From NCBI RefSeq assembly GCF_020382885.2, contig NC_058512.1, positions 8,210,802-8,274,801 of the forward strand: a stretch of 64,000 nt of DNA, given 5' to 3'. Both the position numbers and the translations under genes were made by a program. The stretch is from Scatophagus argus. Lineage: Eukaryota; Chordata; Actinopteri; Scatophagidae. A model generated the notes under the pieces. The model was not told the origin of the DNA. It searched no databases and saw nothing but the letters and a program-made list of their open reading frames with translations. This document shows positions 26,101 through 38,489 of this stretch, piece after piece. Numbering within the stretch: position 1 is the first letter of the stretch; every line of letters starts with the position of its first letter.

Positions 26101-28511
26101 GGCCCGCCAGCTGATCGATGAGAGAATTGGGGTAGGTGGTCTGGCTCTGCCCCCCCCCTCCCATACTCACCCCAAAACACTATTGTTTGGCCTGATATTC
26201 ATGAGCCCACATGTCAGTGTAGAGAGTTGCTGGGGCGAGCTGGACTGCTGTGGTCCTGGTGGCCAGCAGGATGTCACCAGAGGTTAAATGTGAAGAATCC
26301 ATCAAATGGACTTAATGGAGTGCATCAGCGCCCGGACCTGCCCTCTGACCTTGCCTGTTGGCTCCCCTTAAACACAAGTGTGGTCTCTCACTCGCCTTCT
26401 CTTCCCTTTCTCTGCTCTAGGGCCCAATAATGGGGGGTAACAGCAGCTTTGGTATGAATCCCTACAACCAAGGACCAACCACTCCTCCTCAACAGTAAGG
26501 CTCTACTCCCCCCCGCAAAATGTCCCACTTTGACACAGTTTTCATATATTACCGGTGAAATGCATGCTGACAAAGTGCAGCACAGTTTCCTCAGTAAGAA
26601 ATTGACTATCAAGCTAATTACTCACATTGAATTTTCCATTTGTTTTACATAAGTGGGCCTCAGACGTTCATGACTGGAGGATGGGGTACAACTTTTCAGA
26701 TATGGCAACCTCAAGGCCAACAGGAGCACAGTAAGTAAATACACAGTTGTTGACAGAATGCTGCTACAGCTAACTTACCAAACTCAAGTGAAAAAGAAAA
26801 AAGAAATGACAAAACAAGAAATCTGATCCTTTCCCCAGATCGATAAACGTGTTCTGTGCCTGTCTCAAAGAGAGAACAGAAGAACATATAAAGTTTTCAC
26901 TTCTGAATGTTGTCGTCCATAAATTAGGCTGTGAATCAGAGATAAAGCTGAACTGGCTGAGCTTTCAAAGTCTTCTCCCAGCTGGGATGAGATGGTTACG
27001 TTCCCTGTGGCTAACCACCTCTTTCCTGCATGGACACATTTTAAATTTGCTGTCGATGGAAATCATTAGGAAACAGAATTGCAGATGAGAGCAGAAGGTG
27101 CAAATGGGGCGGGGGGAGAGAGTTGTTCTCAGTAACTCTGGTGGTGTTATCTGTGTCTGGTTTCAGGTCACAATGGCTCCCAGACGGGCCAGATGGACTG
27201 GGAGCAGTATTATAAAAAGCTAGGCAAGTGTCACGTAGAGAGAAGAGAATATTTTGTTGCAACAACCATCTCAAGGCTCATTTTGACGTTTGCCCACACA
27301 AATAAGAGTGGAGAAATTGTCTTTAGGAATTGGAGTTAACAGAAAACTTGTGATAGAAGCCATTTCAAGTCATTCTTCTGTTTGTTTGCAGGTCAGCAAA
27401 ACCAAGCCCAGAGCACTGCTCCTGAATACAACAAAGCTTGGGGTGAGCACTTGTCAGTGTATTTAATCATGAACACAACACAAACAGATTAAACAGGGAG
27501 TTTTAGATCAGACCTCCAAATCTGACTTCATTTTCTCTAATTCTTTCCCACATTGTTGTTTTTTTCCCCTCCTCTTCCTCCTCTCCAGGCCAGACAGCTG
27601 GTCCTGGATCTCAGCAGACCTCTGACTACAGCGCCTGGGTTGACTTCTACAGACAGCCAATGGCCTACTTCAACCAGGGCGCACAGCAGACACAACCCCC
27701 AGGCCTTCAGGTAAGGAGAAAGCTGCCACAGCAATGCTTGACAGTCCACACCAGGATGAGGCCAAACCCTTACCCATAAAAAGATCAAAACCAGATCTGC
27801 TTTGTCTTCCACAGCCTGGCTTTTGTGGTCAGTCTGAACATAAATCTGTCTAAACATGTCAAAAATACCTTGTTCTTTTTATTTTTAAAAACCTCACCTA
27901 AAACAATATTGGTAGCAAAAGTTGACAATTAGTCAATTGACAGAATATTAATATGCAGCTAATTATGATAATCGCTTTATTTTCCGAACAAAAATGCCAA
28001 TTTTAGTTTCTTAAATGTGAGTGTTGTCCTACTTATCCTTGCGTATTTTGTCTTGCATAATAGTAAATTAATCATTTAAAGATTTTGGATTGTTGGCTGG
28101 ACAAAACAAGAATGTGACTTTGAGATCTGAAATCTGCACGTTTTTCAGTACTTTGTATCATACGATCAGCTGTCTATTAATACACATATGGTGTGGTATT
28201 TTATTGTCCCCACAAGCATCCTGCTAACATAAATCCAGTCTAAACTGCAGTACTCAGTACTACATAACTACAGTGTGTTCACAGTAATGAGCAATCGTGT
28301 CACCCCAGGGCAAAAGTGTGGCTCCTGTTGGTCTTTTCATGGGATTTGTTCTCAACAGGAAAATGTAGATTTTTGCCTTTAAGCTCCACACAAATGTCTG
28401 ATGTTTTTATCTTTGTTTTTTTTAATGTTATCCACTGGAATCACCTGAGATGTGGGTAAATGATGAACAAACTGTTTTTTTGTTTGTTTTTCTGTTCTAC
28501 AGGATCATTAG
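10628..28511 (+). CDS. fubp3: Far upstream element binding protein 3 (KH-domain single-stranded nucleic-acid binding protein)
   Basis: There are 19 coding exons: 10628-10723, 15392-15503, 17832-17865, 18332-18381, 18512-18583, 18970-19027, 19265-19427, 20120-20218, 20418-20522, 20636-20738, 21551-21651, 21973-22102, 25971-26131, 26421-26494, 26654-26730, 27167-27223, 27392-27442, 27589-27710, 28503-28511. All phases join, giving about 557 residues (human 572). The N-terminus MAELVQGQ distinguishes FUBP3 from FUBP1 and KHSRP; it follows three extra Met codons (ATG x4 from 10628). Four KH domains carry GXXG loops: GKGG near residues 100 and 185, GRNG near 276 and GKGG near 373. A Gly/Pro/Gln-rich C-terminus follows with tyrosine motifs ([23 protein letters not shown]) like the activation motifs of the family. 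FUBP proteins bind single-stranded FUSE DNA and AU-rich RNA, mainly in the nucleus. Unusual points are a CAGTAG tandem acceptor at exon 3, a GC donor after exon 16 and a last coding exon of two codons plus stop. Confidence 0.95.
10724..15391 (+). other. fubp3: fubp3 intron 1 (4.7 kb)
   Basis: The donor CAG|GTAAAA at 10,724 pairs with the acceptor TTTTTTTTCAG ending at 15,391. The first 600 bases hold dense GCTAGC/GTTAGC/TAGCTT words and CpGs, as at the other promoters in this window. The rest is unique AT-rich DNA with no coding signal I can recognise. Confidence 0.8.
15504..17831 (+). other. fubp3: fubp3 intron 2 (2.3 kb) with GATA microsatellite
   Basis: This is a standard GT-AG intron. 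It carries the (GATA)n tract at about 16,266-16,337 and no coding signal that I recognise. It ends in the tandem acceptor CAGTAG; the CAG at 17,829-17,831 is used in the model given here. Confidence 0.75.
16266..16337. repeat. (GATA)n microsatellite
   Basis: About 16 near-perfect tandem copies of GATA end in two GGTA variants. The tract lies inside fubp3 intron 2 and is probably length-polymorphic. Confidence 0.95.
22260..22755. promoter_or_regulatory. Candidate conserved enhancer in fubp3 intron 12, block A
   Basis: The sequence is unique and of balanced composition, without open frames or repeats, unlike the AT-rich intron around it. It contains GCTTAATGATGG, ACATTAATTG, ATCTAATGAGG, GAGGAATTAGC and CTATTTAAAAG words: clustered TAAT homeodomain cores and MEF/TBP-like AT motifs. 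Clusters of this kind are typical of developmental enhancers inside bystander genes next to a transcription-factor gene, here prdm12 about 12 kb downstream. The regulatory role is inferred. Confidence 0.4.
22756..22792. repeat. (GT)n microsatellite
   Basis: About 18 GT units at the edge of enhancer-like block A, followed by GAGAGAG and a degenerate GTGTGC tail to about 22,850. Confidence 0.95.
23121..23194. repeat. (CA)n microsatellite
   Basis: About 36 uninterrupted CA units in fubp3 intron 12. The poly-Thr-His reading frames across it are repeat artefacts. Confidence 0.97.
24301..24356 (+). repeat. Retroposon 3'-tail-like fragment
   Basis: A TTTCCCC...GGGACTATTAAAAGG core is followed by short tandem TATCC/TATCT units. 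This matches the layout of the 3' ends of teleost LINE/SINE retroposons, which end in a stem-like core plus short tandem repeats. Only the tail is recognisable, and the family is unassigned. Confidence 0.5.
24540..25330. promoter_or_regulatory. Candidate conserved enhancer in fubp3 intron 12, block B
   Basis: This is unique, moderately GC-rich sequence containing CTCATTAATAAGG, AATGGCTTCATTAAGG, GGGTTAATGGCC and GTGTAATTGATG: repeated TAAT/ATTA homeodomain cores within non-repetitive DNA. The antisense frame across 24,922-25,365 (147 codons) resembles no protein I know and has no splice context, so I read the stretch as regulatory rather than coding. The assignment is inferred. Confidence 0.35.
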
Positions 28512-29705
28512 AGAAGATGCCCAGGTGAAAGACTTGAATCACTGAGAGGATGAAAAACAACCCTTTTTTTTTAGAGAGGGGGTTTTAGATTTGCAACGCC
28601 TTGAAGACTTTTCTTCTTAGTGAGAAACACTAGCTGTAGAATGACTTATATGATAAAGTAATATTTCTAAAAATCAGGAACATTTATTTGTTACTAAATG
28701 CTTGTGTACACTGTTATTTTGGATAGACAGTATCTGGAATCCCTTTTTGGACTTGAGAGAGCTGTTTAGTTTTTCTATATTTTCCTGTCTTTGACTCAGA
28801 TTGTACCGCCAAAATGAACCCAAAAGTTGCAACATTTCAAACGGCAATATGATTTTTTTTTTTTTCCTAGTTCTGTTAAATTGAAATCATTGTTATGTGC
28901 TTAGCAGTCTTGAATACCATTTGTCATATGTCATAAGATGTTTAAAAGACTGTGTTTAAAATGTTTTCCTTTTACATAATTCAGTGAATTGAAACTGTGA
29001 TGTTTTGTTACAGGAAATGTATTTTTGTTACAAGGCTTAAAAATGAGGATTAACGTCAGCCAGTGGCAATAGTTCTAATTTAATTCCTGTTGTGCATTGT
29101 ATGCTGTTTTTCATTGTCATTTTATTGTACTCTGGTTTAAAAAAAAAAAAAAGGTGCAATATCTTATTTCACTTTTGAAACAAAGATGGGTTCTCTAATA
29201 TTTTGACAGACTTTTAACTTGTAGTTTTAAGATTTTTTTTTTTCCAAATGGAAATGTCATGGATAATTTATTACAATTATCTGATCTGATAGGATTTAGG
29301 GGGATGTTGCAAATAGCTTCTTTGCCTTTGCTACCTTGTAAAACTATGTATATATGCTCATATATTTGACTGTTAATTTAAAATATATATGTTTCATATA
29401 TATATACTTATAGAAATTTTTTTTTCTGTGATCAGTGTTGCAGGAAAATTGTCCCTCATTTTCTGTTCTGTTTTCATACTGAAAATGTTCAAAGATTGTG
29501 AATGTGTGATTTGAAATTTGATGTTGCATCTTGTTATGAAGAAAAATAAGAAGTGGTAGATTTTTGTGTATGTTCTGTAACTATTCAAGACTGCTAAGCC
29601 TCTGTATTTCTACCTGTGTAATAATTAATGTAGTATTTTTATGGTTTAAGTATTATGATCAAAAAAAGAAAACAGCTTGTTTTATTTGGTACCTCCCAGT
29701 TCGCT

Positions 29706-29746
29706 AACATCCCACTGAGCCCTCGCTGTGGACTCAGTGGGATGTT
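29706..29746 (+). repeat. Perfect inverted repeat (hairpin) in fubp3 3' UTR
   Basis: The arms AACATCCCACTGAG (29,706-29,719) and CTCAGTGGGATGTT (29,733-29,746) are exact reverse complements around a 13-base loop. They form a stable GC-containing stem in AU-rich surroundings. Immediately downstream, TTGGACT-C-AGTCCAA gives a second small palindrome (29,745-29,759). It could be an RNA regulatory stem or a transposon footprint. Confidence 0.85.
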
Positions 29747-30191
29747 GGACTCAGTCCAATGCTAATAACTTTTTAATTAATTTTTTATTTCATGGTGTGA
29801 TCTAATATAAATGGTATAAATGATGCATAATTATGGAAAAATGGTATTAACGTCATTTCTTAATGAAAAGGGATATAATTTCAAAATGTCTAATTATGGT
29901 GTTTGTTTGTTTTTTTTCCTTATGTGTACAGTTAACCATGTACTGGTATTAAAAACATCCAGTCTACCTTTATTGTGTATTTGTTAAGCTGATTTTTCTG
30001 TTTTATGACATTATTATAAAACATTTGGATGTCTTTTTGTTGTATTCTGATACTAAGAAACTTTGAGAGCTCTTTTGTGTGTATATACTAACAGGTGATA
30101 CATGGAGGATATATAGGCCAACTGTATGTTTTCATGTTTTATAAGCTGAAAATATATATTTTCTATAGTCTATTGCCAGTTCTCAATCTCA

Positions 30192-30197
30192 AATAAA
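30192..30197 (+). terminator. fubp3: fubp3 polyadenylation signal
   Basis: A canonical AATAAA lies about 1.7 kb after the fubp3 stop codon, with T/G-rich sequence downstream. It is the last canonical signal before the prdm12 upstream region. Confidence 0.6.
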
Positions 30198-31282
30198 TTT
30201 TCCGCAAGCCTCTCTTGTGCTTGAATTATACCATCGTTACAAGTTCTTCATGTTAACTGCAACACTTTCCATCAGTTTGGGTTTAGCTTTTAGACATGAG
30301 GATACATGTCAGTAAATACATCTCAATACTAATTATGTCCGCATGTTGAGATGTACACATCTGTAAATATCAGCATGTTATTATTCCTGATGTTCAGGTC
30401 AAAATCTATAAATCTATTAGCCGTTCCCAATATTCTAACAGGAAAACAAATTATTGAAGGTTTGGCATTTTTATGTGAAGTAAAGAGTGAAGAAAATCAG
30501 GCAACTTTGGGCTCAACATCCCTCTCAACACCTGTTTACCTTTGCTGTCCGTTGTGAGGGCTGTCCACTGCAGAATTACTTTCTCAGATTACTGACGAAC
30601 TTTAACAGACAGTTTCTTGTCTCACTGTTCCCTGTGCAGCCCATTTCCATCATCTCCCCTCCTGCATGTTAACTGTCACCCCTCAGGCTCCTGTCCAGTG
30701 AAATCCCCCCCCCCCCCCCCCTCCCTCCAGAGAGCCCCTTCACCTTTGTCGCTGCACATCTTTGCACTCAGCAGGGGGACTCCTGCCACAGTGGACCCTG
30801 CACGGCCCCCATACCGGCCTCTGCATTGATGCGGTGCAGCTGTTTCCAAATCCAGCCCTTGATTTTGATCCTCTTCCTTTTTTTTTTTTTCTTTCTTATT
30901 TTTTTTCTTCTTTTCTTTTTTGTTTAATGTGCTGTCCCCGAGGACACTTCTGACCTGGTGGTTCTTTGTAGTCATCTAATAATTTAGTTGTTCCCGGATC
31001 ATTCGCAGACTTAGAGGTTGAGAGGCACAATTAGTATCAATAAAGGCCATTGGTGGATACCTTTTCTCCTTCAGGGGTTATTTTATGCTGCACTTTGAGA
31101 GGAAGGTGAGAAAGTATTCACACTCAGTGTTGTACAGATTCTACTGAGGCAAATATGTGGTTTTATGTTAAATTGTTTAGCTACACCAACAAAGTACTGC
31201 AATCAAATCAGAGAATACATATTTTTGTATACAATCCTCAAACTCAGATTATTTTAAGTGGATGTACTGTATGTGCTGTATC

Positions 31283-31625
31283 CAGTGGTACAAAGTACTC
31301 AACTTCTGTTCTCCAGTACTGCATTTTCTCTTATTTTATACTTCACAACAAATCTGAGACAAATATTGTTCTTTACACTCAACTACATTTTTTCCAACTT
31401 TAGTTATTACCTTGAAATTCACCTCGTACAATAACGTCAAAACAATATTAATACTTTAAAGCAGAAAGAACAAGACAATCTGCACATTGAGTACTACATG
31501 CACCCAATAATACTTCTATACTTTAACCGAAGGAAAAATTTAAAATGAGGGCTTTAATTTGTAATAAGAAGAGAATATTTTACATTGTGGTATTTTTACT
31601 TTAACTCCAGGAAAAGATCTGAGGA
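31283..31625 (-). mobile_element. Degraded hAT-like non-autonomous element
   Basis: It starts CAGTGGTACAAAGTACT. It contains diverged ACTTTA/AAGTACT-rich sequence of the type common in teleost genomes and ends with TTTTACTTTAAC...AAAGATCTGAG, without an intact right terminus. By layout it is the same family as the better preserved copy at 39,902-40,386, in the opposite orientation. No transposase coding remains. Confidence 0.5.
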
Positions 31626-32325
31626 GGCCTGCTATCAAAGGCCCATTGACTGCATCCTCTGCTGAACATCTCTTCACAGCAGGTTGTCCTCATCGAGCTG
31701 TGTGACTGCAAACACATGAAAGATAATTACTCTGAAGTAAAAGTAGCAGCACAGTGTACATATAAACCCACTCTAAGTATCTAAGTATCATGATGCATTT
31801 CACAACTGGATTCTGATCACTGTGTTAATGGGCACACCACTTTAATGTTGCAGCTGGCATACGTGGGGCATAACTTATGTCATTGTTTGACTTCTATTTT
31901 GTATTAATGACTTGAACTTTAAAAGTAATTAAGCAGTCAGACATGCTGTGTGCACTGAAGGGACAAGTACAGCTGCAGGATTTGCCTCTGAGATGCAGCG
32001 GATTAGAAGAAAGTGGCATAAGAACTGAACTGCTCATTTAAACCACCTTAATTATTTTTATGTAAGTGCACTACTTAGTTAAACGTAGTTTAGGAGGACG
32101 AAACGGATCTAAAACATACAGAGCGTGTTGAGTTTAACATTAAATTGAGTTAATTAACGAGTTAATTGTTGCTTTGAGGACATGAAACAGATTGAATCCA
32201 CTTCTCTAATTTATTTTAGTCCTGCGTGGACAGGATAAACAAACTCGCTGTGTCAATTAATGTACACACACACACACACACACGCAGACTTGCAACTCCT
32301 CCACTTTAAGCAGGTGTCCCGCCCC

Positions 32326-32348
32326 CCCCCGTCCCGTCCCGTCCCGTC
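32326..32348. repeat. CCGTC pentanucleotide array
   Basis: Four tandem CCGTC units follow a C-rich run, about 2.5 kb upstream of prdm12. It is a short GC-rich simple repeat with no further signal. Confidence 0.85.
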
Positions 32349-32929
32349 CAACAAGAGAGGGGAAAGAAAATAAAAGCTGCTGTTTGTGGAGGTGGAGGAG
32401 GTGGAGGAGCGCACCTTTCTCACCTTTGCAACAGATGAGCCGCTCTTCAGTATCCTGCACACTGTGGCATCCACCTTAATCTGCTTTTAATGACCCTGAG
32501 GAGGATCCCCGGAGACTCTCCTCTGTCCTCCCAGCTGGTAGAAGAAGTGTGTGTGTGTGTGTGTGTGTGTCTTCCCTGCAGCAGGCCTGAAATCTAAGTC
32601 AGTGAACATGTGTTTTATTTCTTAACAGAAAAACGCACCTTTTTGTTTTTTGATTGGATGAATTCTTATTTCAAACAACAAAACACGCGTTTAAAAACAA
32701 AACAACAACTTTTCCAGCGTTTTTTAAAATGTTTTTCTCGTGTTTTTGTGGTTTTTAAAGCTGAGATGTTCGCGCGTATTATTCTAACACCATCGAGTCC
32801 TTTTTTCTACGCTTTTTTCCTTCAGGCTTTTGGGTTTTCTCCCCCTGATAAGCGTCAAACTCGGCTATTTATCCGCAAACAAACGCTTTTCTTTGATAGG
32901 TTTCCCAGCAGCTCTTTGAAATAAAACAA

Positions 32930-33870
32930 TTACCGCATTCTTTGTGCAATAATTGTCAATCATCCACATTAAATTGATAAGCTTTAAATGGACAGAATAA
33001 TAGCTTAAATTGTTTTACAATGGAACAGCTAAGCAGGATGATTTGCTATTGCTGACATGCCCGCGGCTTTACCAGCTCCAGATAATGCCATAGGTTAATG
33101 CATAAATAAGCAAATCAAATCCATGCGTTACCCCAATTCAATTCATTTAATTCCTCTTTAATAAAGAAGCGGCCCCACCCCCCTGTCCCCTCCATTTACC
33201 TCGGATTTGTGCGATGAATGCTATAAATGTAAATCAATCTAGATGAGAAAGAATCCCCATTGAAAGAGAAGAGAAATTTCATCTGGGAAAAGGAGACAAA
33301 TGTAGGAGGGGCCCGCTCATAAAAAGCAGCTGTTTCACAGTAATCTTTTTTCGTGCCCTGTCACTCACCTTGCCTTTTCACTATCTCTGCAGCTAAAAAA
33401 AAACCCCTCCGCTATTGTATTTAGTTGCCATATCTTCTTTTGCCATTACATTGCCATATTCGTCCAGAGAGAGACACATACACAGAGAGAAAGAGCACAA
33501 CTTGCCCATTTTTTTTCGGACAATCCCCTTGTAGTTGCTGGAGTGAAAAGAGGAGTGCATGGATGTCAAATTGCCCTCAAAACACCATGAAAGATTGATT
33601 TGCAGCACTTTTCAGGGCCCTGACATTACTTGGAGGGGAGCTGAATAGGAAACCTGTGAGCCGGGGATGGAATAAAGATGTCCTCTCTGCTGGAAAAGAA
33701 GGAAAACTGCCCATTTAGCCCCAGTCCATCAAGCCCGAAAAATAGGCAAGAGAGGAAAAAACACAGAGGACCGCGACTATAGAGAAGAAAGGGCTCGTAT
33801 ATACTCATCTAAACGTTGTCACAATACCGAAGGGGCTCCGAACATCCATGAATATTAAACCGCTTACCTC
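32930..33870. promoter_or_regulatory. Candidate conserved regulatory block upstream of prdm12
   Basis: About 0.9 kb of unique, non-repetitive DNA with no coding frame. It holds many homeodomain and POU-type words, for example AATAATTGTC, ACATTAAATTGATAAGC, TTTAATTCC, ATGCATAAATAAGC, TGTAAATCAATC and CCATTACATTGCC. Texture and position, 1-2 kb upstream of a deeply conserved neural transcription-factor gene, are typical of vertebrate ultraconserved enhancers. I infer that it is a prdm12 enhancer; conservation was not tested. Confidence 0.5.
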
Positions 33871-34586
33871 AACAAGGGCTTGAAAAAGTGAACCACGTCA
33901 AAGCAGCTTTGCATTTTTTGCATGTGAACAATGCTGTAAAAAAAAAAGAGAGAGAGAAAAAAAGCCACATCGAGCTTGTTTCCATTCTTGTTATTCCCGC
34001 GCTAAACTGCACACAAAAAAAATTAATATTACCACCACATGAATACGAAATGCCTGAGAAAAAAATGTGCGAGCAACTCCCAGACTCACTGACCCACTTC
34101 TGGGCACAGAGGGAAATAAATACAACTTAAAACTCACAGAAATATTTTTCTCTTATCATTTCTGTCTGTTTATTTCAATTTGTTGCATTGTTTTTATCTT
34201 AGAATTCACGTACGTGCTACACACACACACACACACACTGCAGTGTGTGCAGCCTCCGGTGGCTTTTAAAGCACTTTAACATCTGCCTGTTGCACATTTT
34301 TTAAAAATAAGAACATTTGAGAAAAATAATTTTAATTCTCATTTTAGCAGACGTGTGCGGTGCAGCTTTGCATCAAAATGTTGTATGAATTTTTAATGCC
34401 CAGCACGAAGCGCAGATAATTACTAAAATAAAGTTTGGGCCACTTCTTCTTCTTCTTCTCCTCCTCCTCCTCTTCTCTGCTGTGTGTTTTCACGGCTGTG
34501 GCCGCTGGTTGCGGTGCAGCAGGCAGGTCCACTCGCGGAGGGGTGTGACATTAATAAGTAATTAGACAGGGGTCACAGCAGCCACT

Positions 34587-34592
34587 TATAAA
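34587..34592 (+). promoter_or_regulatory. prdm12: prdm12 TATA box
   Basis: TATAAA lies in CACTTATAAAGAGACC, about 240 bases upstream of the prdm12 ATG. This implies a start site near 34,615-34,625 and a 5' UTR of about 200 bases. Just upstream, TAATAAGTAATTAG offers overlapping homeodomain sites. A TATA promoter suits a tightly tissue-restricted gene and contrasts with the TATA-less CpG promoters of the other genes here. Confidence 0.65.
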
Positions 34593-34827
34593 GAGACCCT
34601 CACAGCCAGGCAGGGCAGCTTTACGCACAGACAGTTTGGAGCAGGAGGACGGACTGAGGAGCAGCTTTTCGTGTCCACTTCTTCCTCTTCTCCTTCTTTC
34701 ATCGCTCCGCTTCCAGCTGCTCCGCTGTTATCATTCCAAGGTTGTTGCAGATTTTTTTTTTATTTTAGTTTAATTATTTATTTTCTTTTATTGGAGGAGG
34801 GGGGGTGTTTTGTTGGCGTCTTGTAAC

Positions 34828-37881
<3,054 letters not shown>

Positions 37882-38480
37882 TGACGGAAAACGCGGAGGG
37901 ACAGTCACGCAGAACAACGTTGCACTTTAGATTACAGCTGTATAGAAAGGTGATCCAAACGAGTCCGGCCCACATAAGGGAAACACATGAATTGATATGA
38001 CGAGTAAAACATCTCACAAAGGCATTTAAATTGGTTGCCTTATTTGTATTGCTTGTTTCTTTGGTTATTATGTGGTCAACATTCCAGCAGAAAGATGTTA
38101 ATGACTGTATTTTGGAGAGCTGAAGTATACTGAAAAAAATCAAGATTTTATGAATAATTTGTTGTTAAGTGTCACATGTCACTATAGATGAGGGGACTTT
38201 TGTCTATATTTTACGCATCCTCACCAGCTCAGGTGAAAAGTAGTTTCAAACATCGGTCAGATTTGTACAGGAGGTAGAAAATAAACGACGTGGCCACCAG
38301 TGTACATTGTTTCCACTGCATCACACCACACTGTAAATTGAAACCGTCACTTTAACCTTGCACAGACTGTATACTATACTATTGTGTAATTGTAAAATTG
38401 TATTGTATGCTACTGTACATGTGAATGTAAATGCATTTGTGCTTTCTTCTATTCTAAATAAATATGATATGATATTACAT
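37882..38480 (+). other. prdm12: prdm12 3' untranslated region
   Basis: About 0.6 kb of AT-rich sequence after TGA (37,879-37,881) reaches AATAAA at 38,457-38,462 in TCTAAATAAATATG, the likely cleavage signal. There is no competing coding frame. Confidence 0.7.
38457..38462 (+). terminator. prdm12: prdm12 polyadenylation signal
   Basis: This AATAAA is the first canonical signal downstream of the prdm12 stop codon that lies in an AT-rich terminal context. Confidence 0.6.
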
Positions 38481-38489
38481 AAGAGTAAT

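Larger units (their letters stand above)
28512..30215 (+). other. fubp3: fubp3 3' untranslated region
   Basis: After TAG at 28,509-28,511 come about 1.7 kb of AT-rich sequence with poly-T and poly-A tracts and a 14-bp perfect hairpin at 29,706-29,746. An AATAAA at 30,192-30,197 is the likely last cleavage signal. The length and AU-rich composition suit a post-transcriptionally regulated mRNA. The exact cleavage site and any proximal sites cannot be told from sequence alone. Confidence 0.7.
30220..34580. other. fubp3-prdm12 intergenic region
   Basis: No protein-coding gene is recognisable. The region holds a 17-base poly-C tract (about 30,705-30,721), a degraded hAT-like repeat (about 31,283-31,625), (CA)n at about 32,262-32,283, a CCGTC pentamer array (about 32,326-32,348), (GT)n at about 32,549-32,570, and a long enhancer-like block at 32,930-33,870. 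The head-to-tail arrangement of fubp3 then prdm12 matches human 9q34.12. Confidence 0.7.

Noticed and set aside
27226-27232. GT at 27,228-27,229 as the fubp3 exon 16 donor
   Set aside because: It would change the phase and destroy the conserved C-terminal frame of the next exon; the GC donor fits consensus and frame.
30676-30975. Lys-rich minus-strand frame near the poly-C and poly-T tracts
   Set aside because: It is a translation of the T-rich low-complexity run; not a gene.
34810-34827. Upstream TTG codon as prdm12 start
   Set aside because: It is not an ATG; the ATG at 34,828 gives the conserved MGSVLP start.
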